Of a stretch of 6,828 nt of DNA, positions 6,280 to 6,828 are shown piece by piece (positions within the stretch are counted from its first letter, which is position 1; every line of letters begins with the position of its first letter). This DNA comes from JALOAP01 sp964632355 (GTDB lineage: Bacteria > Chloroflexota > Dehalococcoidia > Tepidiformales > Tepidiformaceae), in contig CAZWBW010000122.1 in assembly GCA_964632355.1 (NCBI GenBank), forward strand, positions 1 through 6,828, read 5' to 3'. The notes beneath the pieces are model-generated. The model saw nothing but the letters and a program-made list of their open reading frames with translations. It did no database searches and had not been told where the DNA came from. The translations under genes and the position numbers were made by a program.

Positions 6280-6354
6280 AGGCCCGTAGCTCAGCGGTAG
6301 AGCAGTGGACTTTTAATCCATTGGTCCAGGGTTCGAATCCCTGCGGGCCTACCA
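6280..6354 (+). tRNA. tRNA-Lys (anticodon UUU), CCA encoded
   Basis: The cloverleaf is complete. The acceptor AGGCCCG pairs with CGGGCCT. TA at positions 8-9 is followed by D-arm GCTC/GAGC around AGCGGTA. The anticodon stem GTGGA/TCCAT (one G-U) holds loop CTTTTAA, with TTT at 6312-6314. A 5-base variable loop TGGTC is followed by T-arm CAGGG/CCCTG around TTCGAAT. Discriminator A and a genomic CCA complete it: 72 bases plus CCA. It decodes AAA/AAG. No other tRNA is adjacent. The open frame that reads through it on the plus strand is not a gene. Confidence 0.97.
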
Positions 6355-6828
6355 GGTTTCTGAAGTTGGGCTCCGCCCACGTTCGGTTGGCGCAGAAGGT
6401 TGCCGGGCCAAGGAAGGCATCGCGCGAACCGTATTCACGGCCTCGTCCGGTCGCTCAGCATCCCCCTCGGCGAAGTCAGCTCCGCAGGGAACGCATGTAC
6501 GTCGTCCCGCGCCGGTCGTCGTTGGTGCGGAGCGACCCTGGGCCGGATACCGAGCCTGGCCCTCCGGACCCCTCTCAAGAGCCGACAGGATGCCGGGCCA
6601 AGGGACACCTCCAGCCGCTGACCAGGAACTCGCGGGTGCTCATTCGCCAGTACGTCGCGAGAGCGTCCACCTTCAGAAACTGCGCATTAAATACCATCGT
6701 TATTTTGGTAACTATTAGCCCTCTCGTGTGGCGTAATGTGAACAAGATTGGTCTCGGTGAACAGAAGTTCCGGGCTATACAACGGTGGCTGTGATCCCGG
6801 ACAGGGCGTTGTCAAAAGATTGACTCTA
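6355..6828. other. Noncoding tail after the tRNA
   Basis: No protein gene is supported. The first part is GC-rich, with a small hairpin TGGGC-tcc-GCCCA (6367-6379) that has no T-run behind it, and a 13-base direct repeat (6401 and 6591). From about 6680 the sequence becomes A/T-rich, with TACCA/TGGTA at 6692-6696 and 6706-6710. The last bases hold GTCAA-AAGA-TTGAC (6811-6824); TTGACT could be the -35 box of a gene beyond the window. No phage integrase or copy of the tRNA 3' end is seen. Confidence 0.5.
6401..6413 (+). repeat. 13-base direct repeat, copy 1 (copy 2 at 6591-6603)
   Basis: TGCCGGGCCAAGG occurs identically at 6401-6413 and 6591-6603, 190 bases apart, in the noncoding tail after the tRNA. 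The flanks differ immediately on both sides. It may be a small dispersed repeat or chance in GC-rich DNA. Confidence 0.5.

Noticed and set aside
6276..6794. 172-codon frame running through the tRNA and the tail
   Set aside because: It reads through a structural RNA gene, has no recognisable domain, and starts inside the tRNA leader.
6280..6828. Integrated element at the tRNA-Lys 3' end
   Set aside because: No integrase and no second copy of the tRNA 3' sequence is visible in the window.

Overview
The window comes from a GC-rich bacterial chromosome. The long proline/threonine 'TPTPTATP' stalk, the second surface protein with Asp-Pro-Thr/Ala repeats, and the '[A/P]PATG - hydrophobic helix - Arg-Arg' C-terminal anchors suggest a Gram-positive-like surface, most in keeping with high-GC Chloroflexota (Dehalococcoidia/Tepidiforma-like). 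This placement is inference from style, not from a marker gene.

Plus-strand half (1-3472). The window opens inside a gene for a surface protein and carries only its C-terminal repeats and membrane anchor. A short sensorless histidine-kinase-like gene follows (GTG start at 529 preferred). Next is an A/T-richer stretch of about 500 bases with no convincing gene but a plausible promoter. It leads to a well-defined secreted and anchored protein (1833-3416) with a strong ribosome binding site, signal peptide, beta-rich adhesin-like body, Pro/Thr stalk and a C-terminal anchor like that of the first protein. A strong GNRA-capped terminator hairpin separates it from the minus-strand block.

Minus-strand block (3512-5938). 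This holds an intact aldo/keto reductase with a complete catalytic tetrad. Upstream of it lies the most surprising object in the window: one reading frame whose first ~374 codons are the N-terminal part of a GH15 glucoamylase/trehalase-type enzyme and whose last ~126 codons are the C-terminal part of a glucose-6-phosphate dehydrogenase (Zwf). The two are joined in frame near position 4814. The same frame carries a TAA stop at codon 168. Neither enzyme keeps its catalytic residues, so I read it as a deletion-fusion pseudogene (or, less attractively, an assembly chimera).

Right end (5939-6828). A well-formed tRNA-Lys(UUU) with encoded CCA stands alone at 6280-6354. It is flanked by stretches in which I see no credible protein gene.

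The genes do not form an obvious single system. The two surface proteins probably share an anchoring route. The minus-strand block looks like the remains of a central-carbon/alpha-glucan cluster (GH15 next to zwf) beside an oxidoreductase. I did not find a new defence, mobile or CRISPR-type system.
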